The position numbers and the translations under genes were made by a program. From NCBI GenBank assembly GCA_951394405.1, contig OX596342.1:2170001-2234000 (forward strand): a DNA stretch of 64,000 bases. Reading direction: 5' to 3'. The notes under the pieces were generated by a model. The model made no database searches. It saw nothing but the letters and a program-made list of their open reading frames with translations, and had not been told where the DNA came from. The DNA comes from Coprinellus micaceus. Lineage: Eukaryota; Basidiomycota; Agaricomycetes; Agaricales; Psathyrellaceae. Each line of letters starts with the position of its first letter. Position 1 is the first letter of the stretch. Positions 34,630 through 45,672 of the stretch are shown one piece after another.

Positions 34630-36560
34630 TCAGTCGCACTGGGCATCTGGTCCCTCCGACAGCGGGAACTCCTTCCAGTCGTCAACGGCGGCACTGATGT
34701 CGTCGTCAGTGAAGGTGGCTTGAGGCTCTTGTTGAACGTCGACGACCTTCGCGTGGCGGCTAGAATTGAATTAATTTCAAGTTTGAGCAAAATATGAATG
34801 AGAGCTCACCGGGCGACCTTCAAGAGATGCTCGCACAACTGGGGGATGATCCTGGCTTCGGAGGTCTTCTTCTCGAAGGCCTGAAGGTTGGCGAGGTGGG
34901 TGTTGTACTTCTCCTGGTAGGCGCTAGCAGCGAACTTGAGCTCGCAAAATTCCCCGGTAACCCACTGGTCGAGGATACATTCGGTCTAGAGTGAACCCGG
35001 TGAGATAGTTGGAGGGGCAATCAACAGTAATCAAACTCACGGCGGTGAAGACCAGGGCGATCGTCGACATGGGAAGCTTTCCATCTTGTGAGAACTGCTG
35101 AGGATAAGACGGACCGTCGTCCTTGGAGTTCTTGAACCAAGTCTGATTGATGATGGCTTGGAGCGACGGGTGCTGGAAGATGCCCTTGCGATTGATAGGA
35201 TCCTAGTTGGGCACGGTGCGTTAACATCAGGTCCACGTCACAACAGAGAAGAACGTACACGATAGATGAACGAGGAGCGGTCCAAGAGCGACTCAACTTT
35301 GTCACGCAATTCACGCTTGCTCAGAGTCGACGTTGCCAGGCCAAAGAGGTTGTCGACCACGGGGCGGGCGGCCGTCTTCAACTGTCCACGGATCTGGGAT
35401 GCACGTTGGCAAATCTGGGGCTGGCGTCAAAGTCTTGAAGATGGAGAAAATATTAAACTCACCAGCTTAGCGCATACAGCCTCACAATCAACGTCGAGCT
35501 TACGGCGCTTGCATGCGTCGACCCACGCCGACATCACAAACTCGTTGCGGGTGGAGGTGTTCGGGAAGCCGTTCTGGGTAGAGAGTAAAGCGCGAAATAT
35601 ACCAATAGCATCCTCGAGGACCTCCTTGACAACACCCTGCTCCTCGAAGTCACCCACGTTGTGTCGCTGACGGCTACCCTTGGCAGCGGGGACCGTGACC
35701 TTGACCTTCTTCATCGTGATGGTCGTCGCACTTGCATCATGGTCTTCATCATCATCGAGATCGCTGGAGCCTTTACGCTTAAGGCGACGGGCTGCTGGTG
35801 GGGACTCCGGAGCTGGAGATGATGAAGGAGCGGGAACAGGTGACGATGAGCGCCCACAGAAGCGCAAGTCATCATCAGCTGTCGGAGCTTATCAAGGTTT
35901 GTGAGACGAAGTCAAAAAAGAGATCGAGGGTACTGACCTAAACGCGACTTGTGGCCAGCAAGCTTCAGTCTGGACGACCCCACCTAAGAGCACCGTAAGG
36001 AAAGGGTCCAAGGATAAACGACAAATGAAGAAAGCTCACTGGATTAACGCGGGCCGTAGGAGCGGGGACAATATCGCCGCCTCGGGCAACAAAGCGTGAA
36101 GGCGGCCCAGTCTCAATGCGGTCTGTTTCGAACTGGGTGAGTACAGGAGGGTGAGCATGAGATACGATTAGAGGAGAGAGAGAGAGAGATGTACCATGTC
36201 GCGGTTTGTAGTCGGAAAGCAATCATAGTCTTCATCATCAGGTTCGTCTTCGGATTCAATGTCTGGGTTGCGGGGGCCTAAGCCGTGATTGTTGGGTTAG
36301 TAGGATCCCAGGATGCAAAGGAGGTATACGGACGGGTTGAGCGTGAATAGCCTCGACGTTCCTCCTGTTCTTGCTCATGGCGTATCGCAGAGCGGAGGGC
36401 CTTCTGCTTGGCTTCGAGATCCTTCATCTGGCGATCGATTTCTGGCGCAACAAGTCAATAGTATCCCGGGGGTAGACAGCAGAACCAACACACCATTCTG
36501 TTGCTGCTTCTGTGACGGCTTCGAGGGGCGACCACTGGTGCGGGGAGCAGCTTCGGACAT
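34630..36560 (-). CDS. DUF6532 family protein
   Basis: A gene of about ten exons starting at ATG 36558-36560 (MSEAAPRTSGRPSKPSQ) and ending at TGA 34630-34632. The N-terminal third is charged, with a short coiled coil (EIDRQMKDLEAKQKALRS), then Ser/Pro-rich sequence and a basic patch (RRLKRKGSSDL). The conserved domain reads VVKEVLEDAIGIFRALLST, PFPNTSTRNEFVMSAW (frame gives FPNTSTRNEF), QIRGQLKTAARPVVDNLFGL, FIYRDPINRKGIFQHPSLQ and STIALVFTATECILDQWVTG, which I recognise as DUF6532. The function is unknown. It is divergent from the intact Plavaka transposase, with 376 bp between the two starts, an arrangement that suggests it could be carried with that element. Confidence 0.78.
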
Positions 36561-36936
36561 CGTTGAGGAGGCTTGGTGGTGGGAGGAAAGAAAGGGAACG
36601 ATGCAAAATGCCAGGACAAGGCCACCATTCTTATACAACCGCCGTGGGCAAATTCAACACTGTCATGAATGCTCATCACTGTAAATAGAAATTCGCGTCG
36701 CGTCGCGTCACGCAAATGTGCGCACCTCGGTTGGACACGAAAACCAACTGACATTCAACGCATCAACGTGCTCGTTTGCAGATGTGTACGTGTCTGCACT
36801 CGTCACGCAGATATCATGCACGATGAAGGATGCACGCATGCATGAAAATGGCCAAAGGCGGTCTGGAACGCAATGAGTGATTGACGCGCCGGGTGACTTC
36901 GATGAATCACTCACCGTGGACTCATTTCTACCTTCA
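36561..36936. promoter_or_regulatory. Shared divergent promoter, DUF6532 / Plavaka transposase
   Basis: 376 bp between two divergent ATGs. It contains a short GCGTC tandem repeat (about 36690-36707) and several ATGCA/TGCAT motifs around 36815-36845. If both genes belong to one element, this segment would drive both. Confidence 0.45.
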
Positions 36937-39900
36937 ATGTCTTCGCAACACTATTGCCAACATTGCGGCCGTGGCCCTTTCGATACAGAGCGCGGGATTG
37001 AACATCACGTCGCCAAAGTCAAAGCATGCCGAGATGCTGCCCACGAAGCCTTTCGAAGGCTGGCAGAAGCGATCTCCGAAGACGCTGGGAAACAGACAGG
37101 ATCCGAGGCCGACGCGCCAGAGCCTGAGCGTGAACACGACTTCGAGTTTCCCGAGGGCACATTCGAGTTTGAAGACACATACAGTGGGGAGGTGCCGTGG
37201 GACACAGACCATCCTGCTCCTTGCCAAACGAGGGAGAGCCAACCCGGTGATCAGGACGACATCAGGGAGGAGCGGCCAGAGCCCAAACCCAACTGCATGT
37301 ATGTCAGGGAGTTCCCAGAAGCGGCGGGGACAACCTATGGAACAGGGAGACCAGATTACGATGACATTCGCAAAGGTTTGCGAAAGGAGGAACGTCCTTG
37401 GGGTCCGTTTGAGGACCTCGATGAGTTTGAACTGGGGGAATGGCTCCTAGATAACGTCGGTCAAAAAAACACTGACAAGTTTTTGAAGTTACCAATCGTA
37501 CGTATACCGCAATCTCCAAACAATTCATTAACCCAAAGCGCCCCTCTAGACGCGAAATCGATGCGCCCCATCCTTCAAATCGAACAAGGACTTTTTAAAA
37601 TGTGTCGATTCATTACCAACGCACAGCAAGCCGTGGCGCTGCGACATCGTCAAGATCACTGGGGACAGACCCACCGAAGAAGGAGGATTTATGGTCGAAG
37701 AAGTGGAATTGTGGAGCCGGGACCCACTTGAGTGCATCGCGGAGCTCCTTGGTAATCCCGCTTTCAAGAACGACATGCGGTACGCACCTGAGCAGGTTTT
37801 CGAGGACGCAGAGGGGAAGGTACGGGTCTACGACGAGATGTGGACTGCGGACTGGTGGTGGGAGACTCAGGTAAGCGTCCTGCAAACCGTTTTTGATGAA
37901 GAGCTCACCCTACTGTTAGAAGAAGATTCCAAAGGGGGGAACAGTCTGCCCTTTCATCATCGGAACTGATAAGACCCAGCTTTCTGACCACAGTGGGGAC
38001 AAGACGGCATGGCCAGTCTATTTGACGACGGGGAATATCAGCAAGGAAGTCCGGCGCAAGGTCTCAGCACGTGCCACGGTGTTGCTGGGGTACGTACCTT
38101 GTGCAAAGCTCGATTGCTTCGATGAGAAGACTCGATCCGTAGCCGGCTACCAGCTTTTCCATCGCTGTCTGATCCAAATCCTCGAAAGGCTGGTGGACGC
38201 AGGCAAGAAAGGAGTCAAGATGCTGTGCAGCGACGGGTTGATTCGATTAATCTTCCCGATTCTGGCTGCGTACGTCGCCGACTTCCCCGAGCAGTGCTTG
38301 GTGGCCTGCTGCAAGGAGAGTCGCTGTCCCAAGTGCTATGTGGATGCGGACATGCGAGGGGAGTTTCTGGAACCAGGAGACGTCCGCAGGGAACCGCGAT
38401 TGCCAGATCGTACCCTCAGAATGCTCGACCACAAGAGCACAGGTCGGCGATTCGCAAACTTCGAGAAGGATGGACTGCGCCCGGTATTCAAGCCGTTTTG
38501 GAAGCACCTTCCGCATGCCGATATCTTCTCGTGCTTCACACCCGACATTCTCCACCAGTTGCACAAAGGCCTATTCAAGGACCACCTGGTCAAATGGGTC
38601 ACAGAAATTGCAGGCGCAAACGAGGTAGACTCACGTTTCCGAGCCATGCCTAACTACCCTGCACTTCGTCACTTCAAGAACGGCATATCGACAATTTCTC
38701 AATGGACGGGCACTGAGCACAAGGAAATGCAGCGTGTATTGATTGCGCTCCTGGCGGGTAGTGTGCAGGTCGAGGTAATGAAAGCGGCTGTCGCATTATT
38801 AGACTTCATCTACCTGGCGCGCCTTCGCAAACATACCTCAAATACCCTCCAACTCCTCGAAAATGCCTTGAAATCCTTCCATGACCACAAAGACATCTTC
38901 ATCCGTCTGGGCATCCGTGACGACTTCAACTTTCCAAAAATGCACCAATTACTCCACTACCCCGAATCCATTCGTTCTCGAGGATCCGCCGACGGGTACA
39001 ACACCGAATCCCCCGAGCGGCTTCACATCGACTACGCCAAGCGCGCTTATCGTGCGAGTAACAAGCGGGACTATGTGATCCAAATGACGAGGTGGCTCGG
39101 TCGACAGGAGGCCATGCTCCGGTTCCGCGACTACTTAGTTTGGGCTGGCGATGGTCGGAGGGAGAGGGAGGATGATGATGACGAGGACCAGGAGGATTAC
39201 GACAAAGAGGGGGATGGCGATGGTGGTGGTATAGTGTCAAGATCCGTAACTGATCTCAACGCCCCTGAGGGCGTGACTCAACTCCTGGACGCGAGTCGTG
39301 ATGGCAACACTCATCGAATTGCTGTGAAGCCTCCCTTTCCCCAACTCTCAGTTTCCACCATTACCTCGCGCTATGGCGCACAGGATTTCGTCTCAGCGCT
39401 CATTCGCCTTTTCCGTCGGGAGTGCCCACCCCCACAAGCAATCGTCCTCCCGAATAGTCGTGACCGCTTCGATGTCTACAAGCAGGTGTCCGTGGCGCAG
39501 CCCGACTGCGTCCCAACAGGACAAATCGGCGGCATCGCCAAGGTACGAGCTGTACCCTCATTACCCACCAAACGTGGTGGAAGGGACTCTATCCCCCATT
39601 TCGACACAGCGCTAGTGTGGGACCCTGAGGAGAAAGAAAGGAACGAATTCACGAGGGGGACATGGCTTGAAGGGGCGTACCTCCTGTTCGTAAATATGCA
39701 TTCTGTTGCTAACCATCCTCCAGGACTCAGAGTTGCTCAGATTCGAGCCATTTTCTCTGTCCCTGCTCATCTGCAGCAGGCAAGAATTCCCCGATTCCTT
39801 GCATATGTCGAGTGGTTCACACCATTCCGCGCTCCGGATGCCACAAATGGGCTGCGCTCCATATCTCGCTCGTACACCCGGGGTAATCCAACTCCAGGGG

Positions 39901-40088
39901 TTATTCCCCTGAACCATATCGTTGGAAACTGCCACCTGGTCCTGAGATTCAACACTCGCTGCCCTTCTAACTGGACGCATCAGAACGCTCTCGAGGAGTG
40001 CAAATCGTTTTACTTCAATCATTGGATTACTCTGACCCAGTACTATCAGCACCTCAAATCGAATGAGGACGGCATTGTAAATACATAG
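36937..40088 (+). CDS. Plavaka (KDZ) transposase, intact
   Basis: Three exons (36937-37497, 37550-37870, 37920-40088) join in frame to 1016 residues. It begins [20 protein letters not shown], with a C2H2-type zinc finger (C7, C10, H23). Family blocks follow: [45 protein letters not shown], the [13 protein letters not shown] motif that probably bears the first catalytic Asp, [66 protein letters not shown] and a C-terminal domain after an acidic linker. I recognise this as the Plavaka group of KDZ DNA transposons. No stop or frameshift was found, so it could be active. The upstream GTG at 36877 is out in favour of ATG 36937. Confidence 0.9.
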
Positions 40089-40136
40089 CTCTCGGCATAA
40101 TAGCACTCTTCAAGTATACAGACCGGCAAAATTGTA

Positions 40137-40812
40137 CTAAAAGCGATAGCACTTTTGAGCCTTCGCAGTGGGTTTGATCGTTCGGGCACCACGACGCCTC
40201 CCACCTTCCTCCAACGTCACCTCTGGGACATCCGCGGGTGCCATCGTCAAGGAAGGAACAAGCATTAGATTCACGGCCACTTCATCTCATGCATTCTCTC
40301 TAGCATCCTCCAAGCCATCAAAGACATTCGCAACTGTCGGCGTAACCCGGACTTCCTCGTACGTGCAGACAATCTTCAAAAGGGCCGGCCTAACCTTTCA
40401 AGGTGAGAGAGCAGCTGGATGATAGATGAAGAGATACTCACAAAACCGTCACTAGTTGCTCGTGGGGCATCCGAGGGTCTTCACGGCCAAGCCCACCTCT
40501 ATCATCCGTGGGTACTACCGCGTACGTCGGGTTGGGTCCCCATCGTGGATCGTCGAGGCCATCATCTCGATCCTCGCTCTCCTCCTCCAAATCCCAAACC
40601 TCCCAGTCCGAATCACCCTCGAACAATGTCTTCCACTCATCTACGTCCTTCTCCCACTCGTTCCGCAACTTCTCGCATTGATTTTCCCAGTCGAAGTATT
40701 CTTCGGCGCTTCGCCATGCTTTAGGCATCGGCGGGTACTGAGGCTTGGCTGGTCTGCAGGCTTTGTCGAACTTGGGTCTGGGGATGTTCTTGCCCTTGCG
40801 CTTTGGGGGCAT
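40137..40812 (-). pseudogene. Small accessory-like gene of the Plavaka element, with premature stop
   Basis: It starts at ATG 40810-40812 (MPPKRKGKNIPRPKFDKA). Exon 1 covers 40442-40812; a 52-nt intron (40390-40441) joins PHEQLVTVL to PALLKIVCTYEEV. After ...DARENA a TGA at 40287-40289 stops the frame at 157 residues. The same frame then stays open (DEVAVNLMLVPSLTMAPADV) to a natural TAG at 40137-40139, 207 codons in all counting the TGA. A CGA-to-TGA change at a CpG would explain the stop. The protein is charged, with Trp-containing repeats (PKAWRSAEEYFDWENQ, WEKDVDEWKTLFEGD), probably helical. It converges on the intact transposase with 48 bp between the original stops. Its function is unknown; the position suggests a second gene of the same element. 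Confidence 0.65.
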
Positions 40813-40879
40813 GGTGGAGGGAAGAATGGATGCTGGGATGCAACAAGACAGTTGCAAGCCATGTATCCCTCTCCCAACA

Positions 40880-41160
40880 TTCATAACTCGAGCAGGATCG
40901 CTTCATGCGTAACTCGGCACCTGCCCAATTTGGGAATAGGGCAAGGTAGCATTGGCAGCTCCTTTCCCAATAGTATGCCTACTCTCATAGGGCACATAGT
41001 GAGGGTAGTATGCTCATGGACTATGGAGCTATATGAAGACAGCATAGGTCCTGACAAGGACAATACGGACAATACAGGACTCAGTCGGACAAAGCGGGAC
41101 AATAGCCCCCACAAAGACTGAGTAGGCGCGGGGGCGCCTACCGCGTTTGGACACTTTCCT
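40880..41160. other. Possible right edge of the inserted Plavaka block
   Basis: Non-coding sequence with short direct repeats (ACAATACGGACAATACAGGAC around 41059-41079 is near-tandem) between the accessory gene start and the broken transposase end. It may contain the terminal sequence of the inserted element. Confidence 0.35.
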
Positions 41161-44100
41161 GATGTGATTGGGCTGAAGTGGGTATTCACCAACAGGAACT
41201 CCATGACCAGGACCCCCACCACAAAAGCGCATCAGCATATCACGATCGGAGAAACTGATGTAGAGTAAGCGACACATTCCAGGTGGACATATGGGCACTC
41301 ACACATTGACATCGTGGTACACCCAGTCTTCATCTTTCTCCCTCTCATGTCGAGCAATGGACGGACCCATGTACTCCGTAGTCCGCTTGTGTGCAAACAC
41401 AGGAATCATGTGGACTGAGCGAATGACATCATTGGGGTCAACAAAGCCAAATGCACCTGAGTCCTCAATGTCTGTGTCAATGAAGCCACATCGCTGGAGT
41501 CGCCCCTCCTCCAATCCCGGAACAGCATTCCCCTTCTCATCCCTAGTAATCCGCCCAAACCATCTCACCCACAGGAAGTCAACCTTCTTCTTGAGCTGTG
41601 GCTTGCCATAGACATCAAGAAGGGTGACATCAACATGATAAACACCACATAGGCGGCCATACCAGTATGGGTGGGGCTTGAGTCCAGACCCTGGGTCAGG
41701 ATCTTCACGTGAGTGGAACATGAGATCAGTATGTGTCGAGTTTGGATTGGTTGAGTCTTGTTCGCGCTGCATATCGTAGGTCGTATAGTTGCTTCGAAGT
41801 ACCTTGTGCCGATACATGATGCCCTTGTCAAAAACAATCCGGGTGAGGTCATCCTCACTAAACTCAGCATCACTTCTCTCCTCCTGAGGAAGAGTGAGTC
41901 GGGCGAGGATATGCGAACGGAGGTCGTCGTAAAAGTTCTACAGCTGAAAGTGAGTAATAATGCAAGAGGTGGGTGTGATACACTTACGATGAGGGCAGGA
42001 TCACCATCATGCTTGGTCAGAAACTCCATAATATTGAGGGGAAAGTTGTTGTTCTGCGAGATTTGATAGCGAGCTTCTGGACTTCCAGGAGGCAGTGGGT
42101 CAGTCTCTGAGTTTGGAACAGTGGGGGGATGCTGAGCCTTGCGTGCACATCGCTTCTTTGGGGACATCATGCTGGCTAGGGTGTAGCGCACTGAAATTGC
42201 TTTCAGCAGCCTCTGTCGCCGGTAGTGCCGTGCAATTTGCCGTCCAAAGGCACGCATCTTGTTGGTGTGCACATAGAACTGCTTTACTCGGCGATGCTCC
42301 TGTTCTCCCTAGGTAAGGCATGGAGTCAGCTCAAATTTGCAGGTGGGGAGGACGTGGAGAAAACTGACTGTCTGTGTTGAAAAGTTATCAGTGGTACCAA
42401 ATCGAAGAATTGCAGGAATATAATGCCCAAGATTATGGAACTTGAAGGTGGTGAGGTTCAGTCTTCGCACCTTGCTCTTTCGGCTTGCTTTTGGCACTGT
42501 AGGTTCCCCTGTGTCACCCTTGGCAGCTTTCTGGCGCTGCTGGCGGCGAATTGCAGCAGCTTCCTCGGTAGGGAGGTTGCGCGTTGAAAACTGAGAGCAC
42601 ACCTTGGATTGGAACTTCCGAACAGACATGCCCAGCGCCCGTGTGATGAGCTTGAAGGCAGAGATGGTGGATGTTCTGTGAAGCCTGAGCTTCCCGTATG
42701 CATGCCAGAGACATAGGACAAATAGCATATCAAGGACGACAGTGTTGTATGGGGCAGGGAGGAGACCTTCAAAGACAGGGAGGGCACACTAAACAATTGG
42801 TGAGTGTGGCGAAGAACACCAATTTTTTTTTAATCACCCACCTGAAGCAGGTCCTCAAAGTCCCGCGCAGCCAACTTCTTCATTGCAGAGGCGTTGTTGC
42901 TGAATCTCCAGATAGTTCCACGCCCATATGTAGGGACCAACCGGTAGCGTTCATTTAGGGTCTGCGCAAGATTGCCTGGGGCAGCATGCAAAATCCGTAT
43001 GAGGTGGGCAAAGATCGCCTTCCACACACCAATCTCAAACTCATGCAGCAGATCAGGAACAAACATGGTGTAAAAGTTGAACCCAAATTCCGATAGTGCT
43101 TCAGAGAACGCATTCTACAGCCATGAAGAAACTGCTGTTAGCATACTGGCAACAATGGAGTGCACAACTGCAGGCGTACCCTCACAGGAACCTCAGAGCA
43201 AGACTCCAAAATGTTCTCAACCCTTTCCCCTGTCACGCCAATGCCATCTCGGAAGATTTGAGCCCGTGCTTTGTTGATACGCTCTCGGTAGGCTTCATCA
43301 TCAACGCGTACCCGCTCCCTGCGGTGCTCATCGTTCTTCGTTCCAAGTTCGTGGAACCATGCTTTCTCTGTAAAGCAGGTTGGGCACCCGCAGCGAGCAA
43401 GGGGTCGAATGCTTGTCAAGAGTACCCTAAAGATGGAGATGTCAGTCCGTCTGATAAGTGAGAAGTGAGAAGACTACCCACTTCTCCGGGTAATCAGCAG
43501 AGTAGGTAAAGAGACGGGGGAAGACCCTGTGCGTGATACCACCGAAGCACTTGATTACGACTCCATTTTTGTATGCCTCCATAAACTCCTCATCCTGAAG
43601 GAGCATCTTCCAGATGGCCTGCATGAGTTCGCGCTTCAGATGGGTGATGGTGGGAGCTGTTGCACCCTGGCTATTCTCGAACAGAGCCTTGTACTTCTCC
43701 TGGAGATCCGCTGGCAGCTGAGCGTAAGGCAAATCATCAGCGACAAATTGAGTGGACTCTAATCAATTCCTTACTGTGGGCACGTAAGCCAGGTGGTGGG
43801 CGGCATAACATGTGGGCTTGCCACGCTCGTACTTTGACTGATTACCAAAGAAGACGTAGAACGGCCAAAGCGCAGCTGTCCCAAAGTTGGCAAGATGGTT
43901 CCATCCGAATAGAACATAATCGCAGCAACGACTGTCGGCATGTCTGGACGACCTGGCTTCCTCATCTCGGAGTCGTTTATTCTCTCATGCTCCTGCCAGA
44001 ACGCATCTGAATTGTAGACCTCCGAGTAAACACGTTCGTTTGGGGAGTCGGTCGTTGGCTTCCAGTATGTTTGTGTTGGAGTGTACTGGTATGTCGCCGA

Positions 44101-45212
44101 ATCTGGACCTTCAAACGCGGTCTTGAGGACCTCGATGAGTTTCCGATGCAGTACAACGTCAACCTTCAAGCGGGGAGCCCGATCCTCTGAGCCAAGCTTT
44201 CGGCGCTCGCAGGAGATGGCAAAGTCGACACTAGTCTCGTGCCAAGAGGAGGAGTGCATGAACGGTGTGGTGGTAGCCTCCTCCTTGTACTCGTCGAGCC
44301 TTTTACACTCTCTCCGCAGGTCAAAGTCGTCCGGGACGTCCTCGATGTGAAAGTCCTTGGCTTTCAGAACATGCCGCACAAAGTAGTTGAATCCTTGGAC
44401 TGAACGATCGGATATGGTAGCATAGTAGTATTTCACGAGACGAAAAACAGAAGAATTGAGGAACGGGCCACAGACGGTGTCAACCGTTGTTCCCTTGAGA
44501 AACCCGTCGCGCAGTCGACCAAACCCCTTCCACCATGCAGACGTTTCATCAACGTCGGGTTTGGTAAAGGTGGGAATATCGGATACAAAGCCGTCGTCCT
44601 GTGGAGGGGGCGAAGCAAATGGGTACCGACGCCAGACCTTGTACAATCCAAATCGGTTGGTAGGTGTCTTGGTGAGTGATGGGCGAGCCGGGGCAGGTGG
44701 AGGTGCAGTAGGTGGGGCAGGTGTCGGCTGTGAAGGAGCTACTTGTCTGGGTGCGGGAGCTGTCGTCGTGGGTGCAGAAGCCTTTGTCCTGACAGGCGGT
44801 ATGATGTCGTTGACCTTGCGTGGCACTCGGCGCGCTGAGCGCCTCAGAGCAGGACGGGGAGGAGGAGTCACCTTCCTTGGGATCTGCTCCTTGACAGCCT
44901 CCCAGCTCCCTTCATCATCACCGTCAACATCCATCGCATCTCCTTCTCCCTGAGCGCTTGACCCTGCCGCAGTTGCCGATGGTGAACCGCCAGTGGGCGC
45001 CTAATGTCACATGCAAATCAGTTACGAGGATGAATAAAGCTGCCAAGATCCCAACGTACTGGTCCCTGTAGTACCTGACGTCGAGTGCGCACCCCAGTAA
45101 AGACACGAGCCTGTTCAGCAGCAAAGAGCGGGCATATTGAAGTGTGGTCGGCGAGCCCATGAGCGGTCGGGCGTGACTCCTTACAACCGGGAGCAGGGCA
45201 GATGTGGCTCAT
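41029..45212 (-). pseudogene. Second Plavaka transposase, frameshifted and 3'-truncated
   Basis: It starts at ATG 45210-45212 (MSHICPAPGCKESRPTAHG) with a zinc-finger-like C/H pattern. Introns rejoin clearly, for example GPRPT near 45000-45058, AYVPT to LPADLQEKY, SADYPEK to VLLTSIR, and DDLLQ-type joins. Typical Plavaka blocks are present: YNSDAFWQEHERI, LKRELMQAIWKMLLQDEEFMEAY, FPRLFTYSADYPEK, CGCPTC, FVPDLLHEFEIGVWKAIF, YGRGTIWRFSNNASAMKKL and FKFHNLGHYIPAILRFGTTD. At about 43895-43900 one base is missing, so SDGT reads into the wrong frame while LANFGTAALWPFY continues in another. After FSDRDMLMRFCGGGPGH the normal acidic tail is absent and the frame runs into unrelated sequence to a stop at 41029. 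Confidence 0.85.
41122..41141. repeat. GC-rich 8-bp inverted repeat
   Basis: GTAGGCGC at 41122-41129 and GCGCCTAC at 41134-41141 form a tight hairpin with a 4-nt loop, at the point where the second transposase loses its normal C-terminus. Confidence 0.55.
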
Positions 45213-45439
45213 GATAAGCAAGAAAATGAGGGCGCAGAGGCTGAGAATGAGCCTCATCGCACCATCAGACGACGGTGGTGGACGGTATGGGGTGGTGGTA
45301 GTGAGAGGGGACGAAGCGCTGCACAACCAGAGGCATCCCAATTCGTGCTAACGCCGCCAGATCACCGTTTCGGTGTGAGGCAGGCTATACCAAGTTTAGG
45401 CAACGCGGCTGCGCCAGACTTGGGGGACCTTTCCAAGTT

Positions 45440-45672
45440 GGACTCACTTTGCATAGTGGTGGCAGCTTAGATGAGTACGCACAGCCTAGTCTACTTTGTT
45501 GGCGGATCTCCACTAAGTTCTGGACACAAAGTAACGAAAGCGTAACAAAGCGTAGCTATCGACGGCTGCACTTTGCCGCACTTTGATCCGCGTCCCAAAG
45601 TGGCAATAGCGACCGCCGCACTTTGCCGCCCGCTTCTTGGTGCGGTGCAACTTTGCAAAGCGTTCTTAGTGT
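45440..45672. repeat. Right subterminal ACTTTG/CAAAGT motif cluster
   Basis: Eight or more copies of CTTTG or CAAAG lie within about 230 bp upstream of the second transposase start, ending with TTCTTAGTGT at 45663-45672. It mirrors the cluster at 30.1-30.3 kb. Confidence 0.5.

Larger units (their letters stand above)
30131..45672. mobile_element. KDZ/Plavaka transposon island (borders tentative)
   Basis: The block contains two Plavaka transposase genes on opposite strands, a small accessory-like gene, and DUF6532 and DUF6698 genes. The tentative borders are a 10-bp inverted repeat ACACTAAGAA at 30131-30140 and its complement at 45663-45672, each next to a cluster of ACTTTG/CAAAGT motifs. No matching target-site duplication was found by eye, so it may be a pile-up of elements rather than one. 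Confidence 0.45.

Noticed and set aside
36937..45212. TET/JBP cargo gene in the KDZ transposon
   Set aside because: Some mushroom KDZ elements carry TET/JBP dioxygenases, but no such motif was found here.
30131..45672. LTR retrotransposon
   Set aside because: No reverse transcriptase, integrase or gag motifs, and no long terminal direct repeats were seen.
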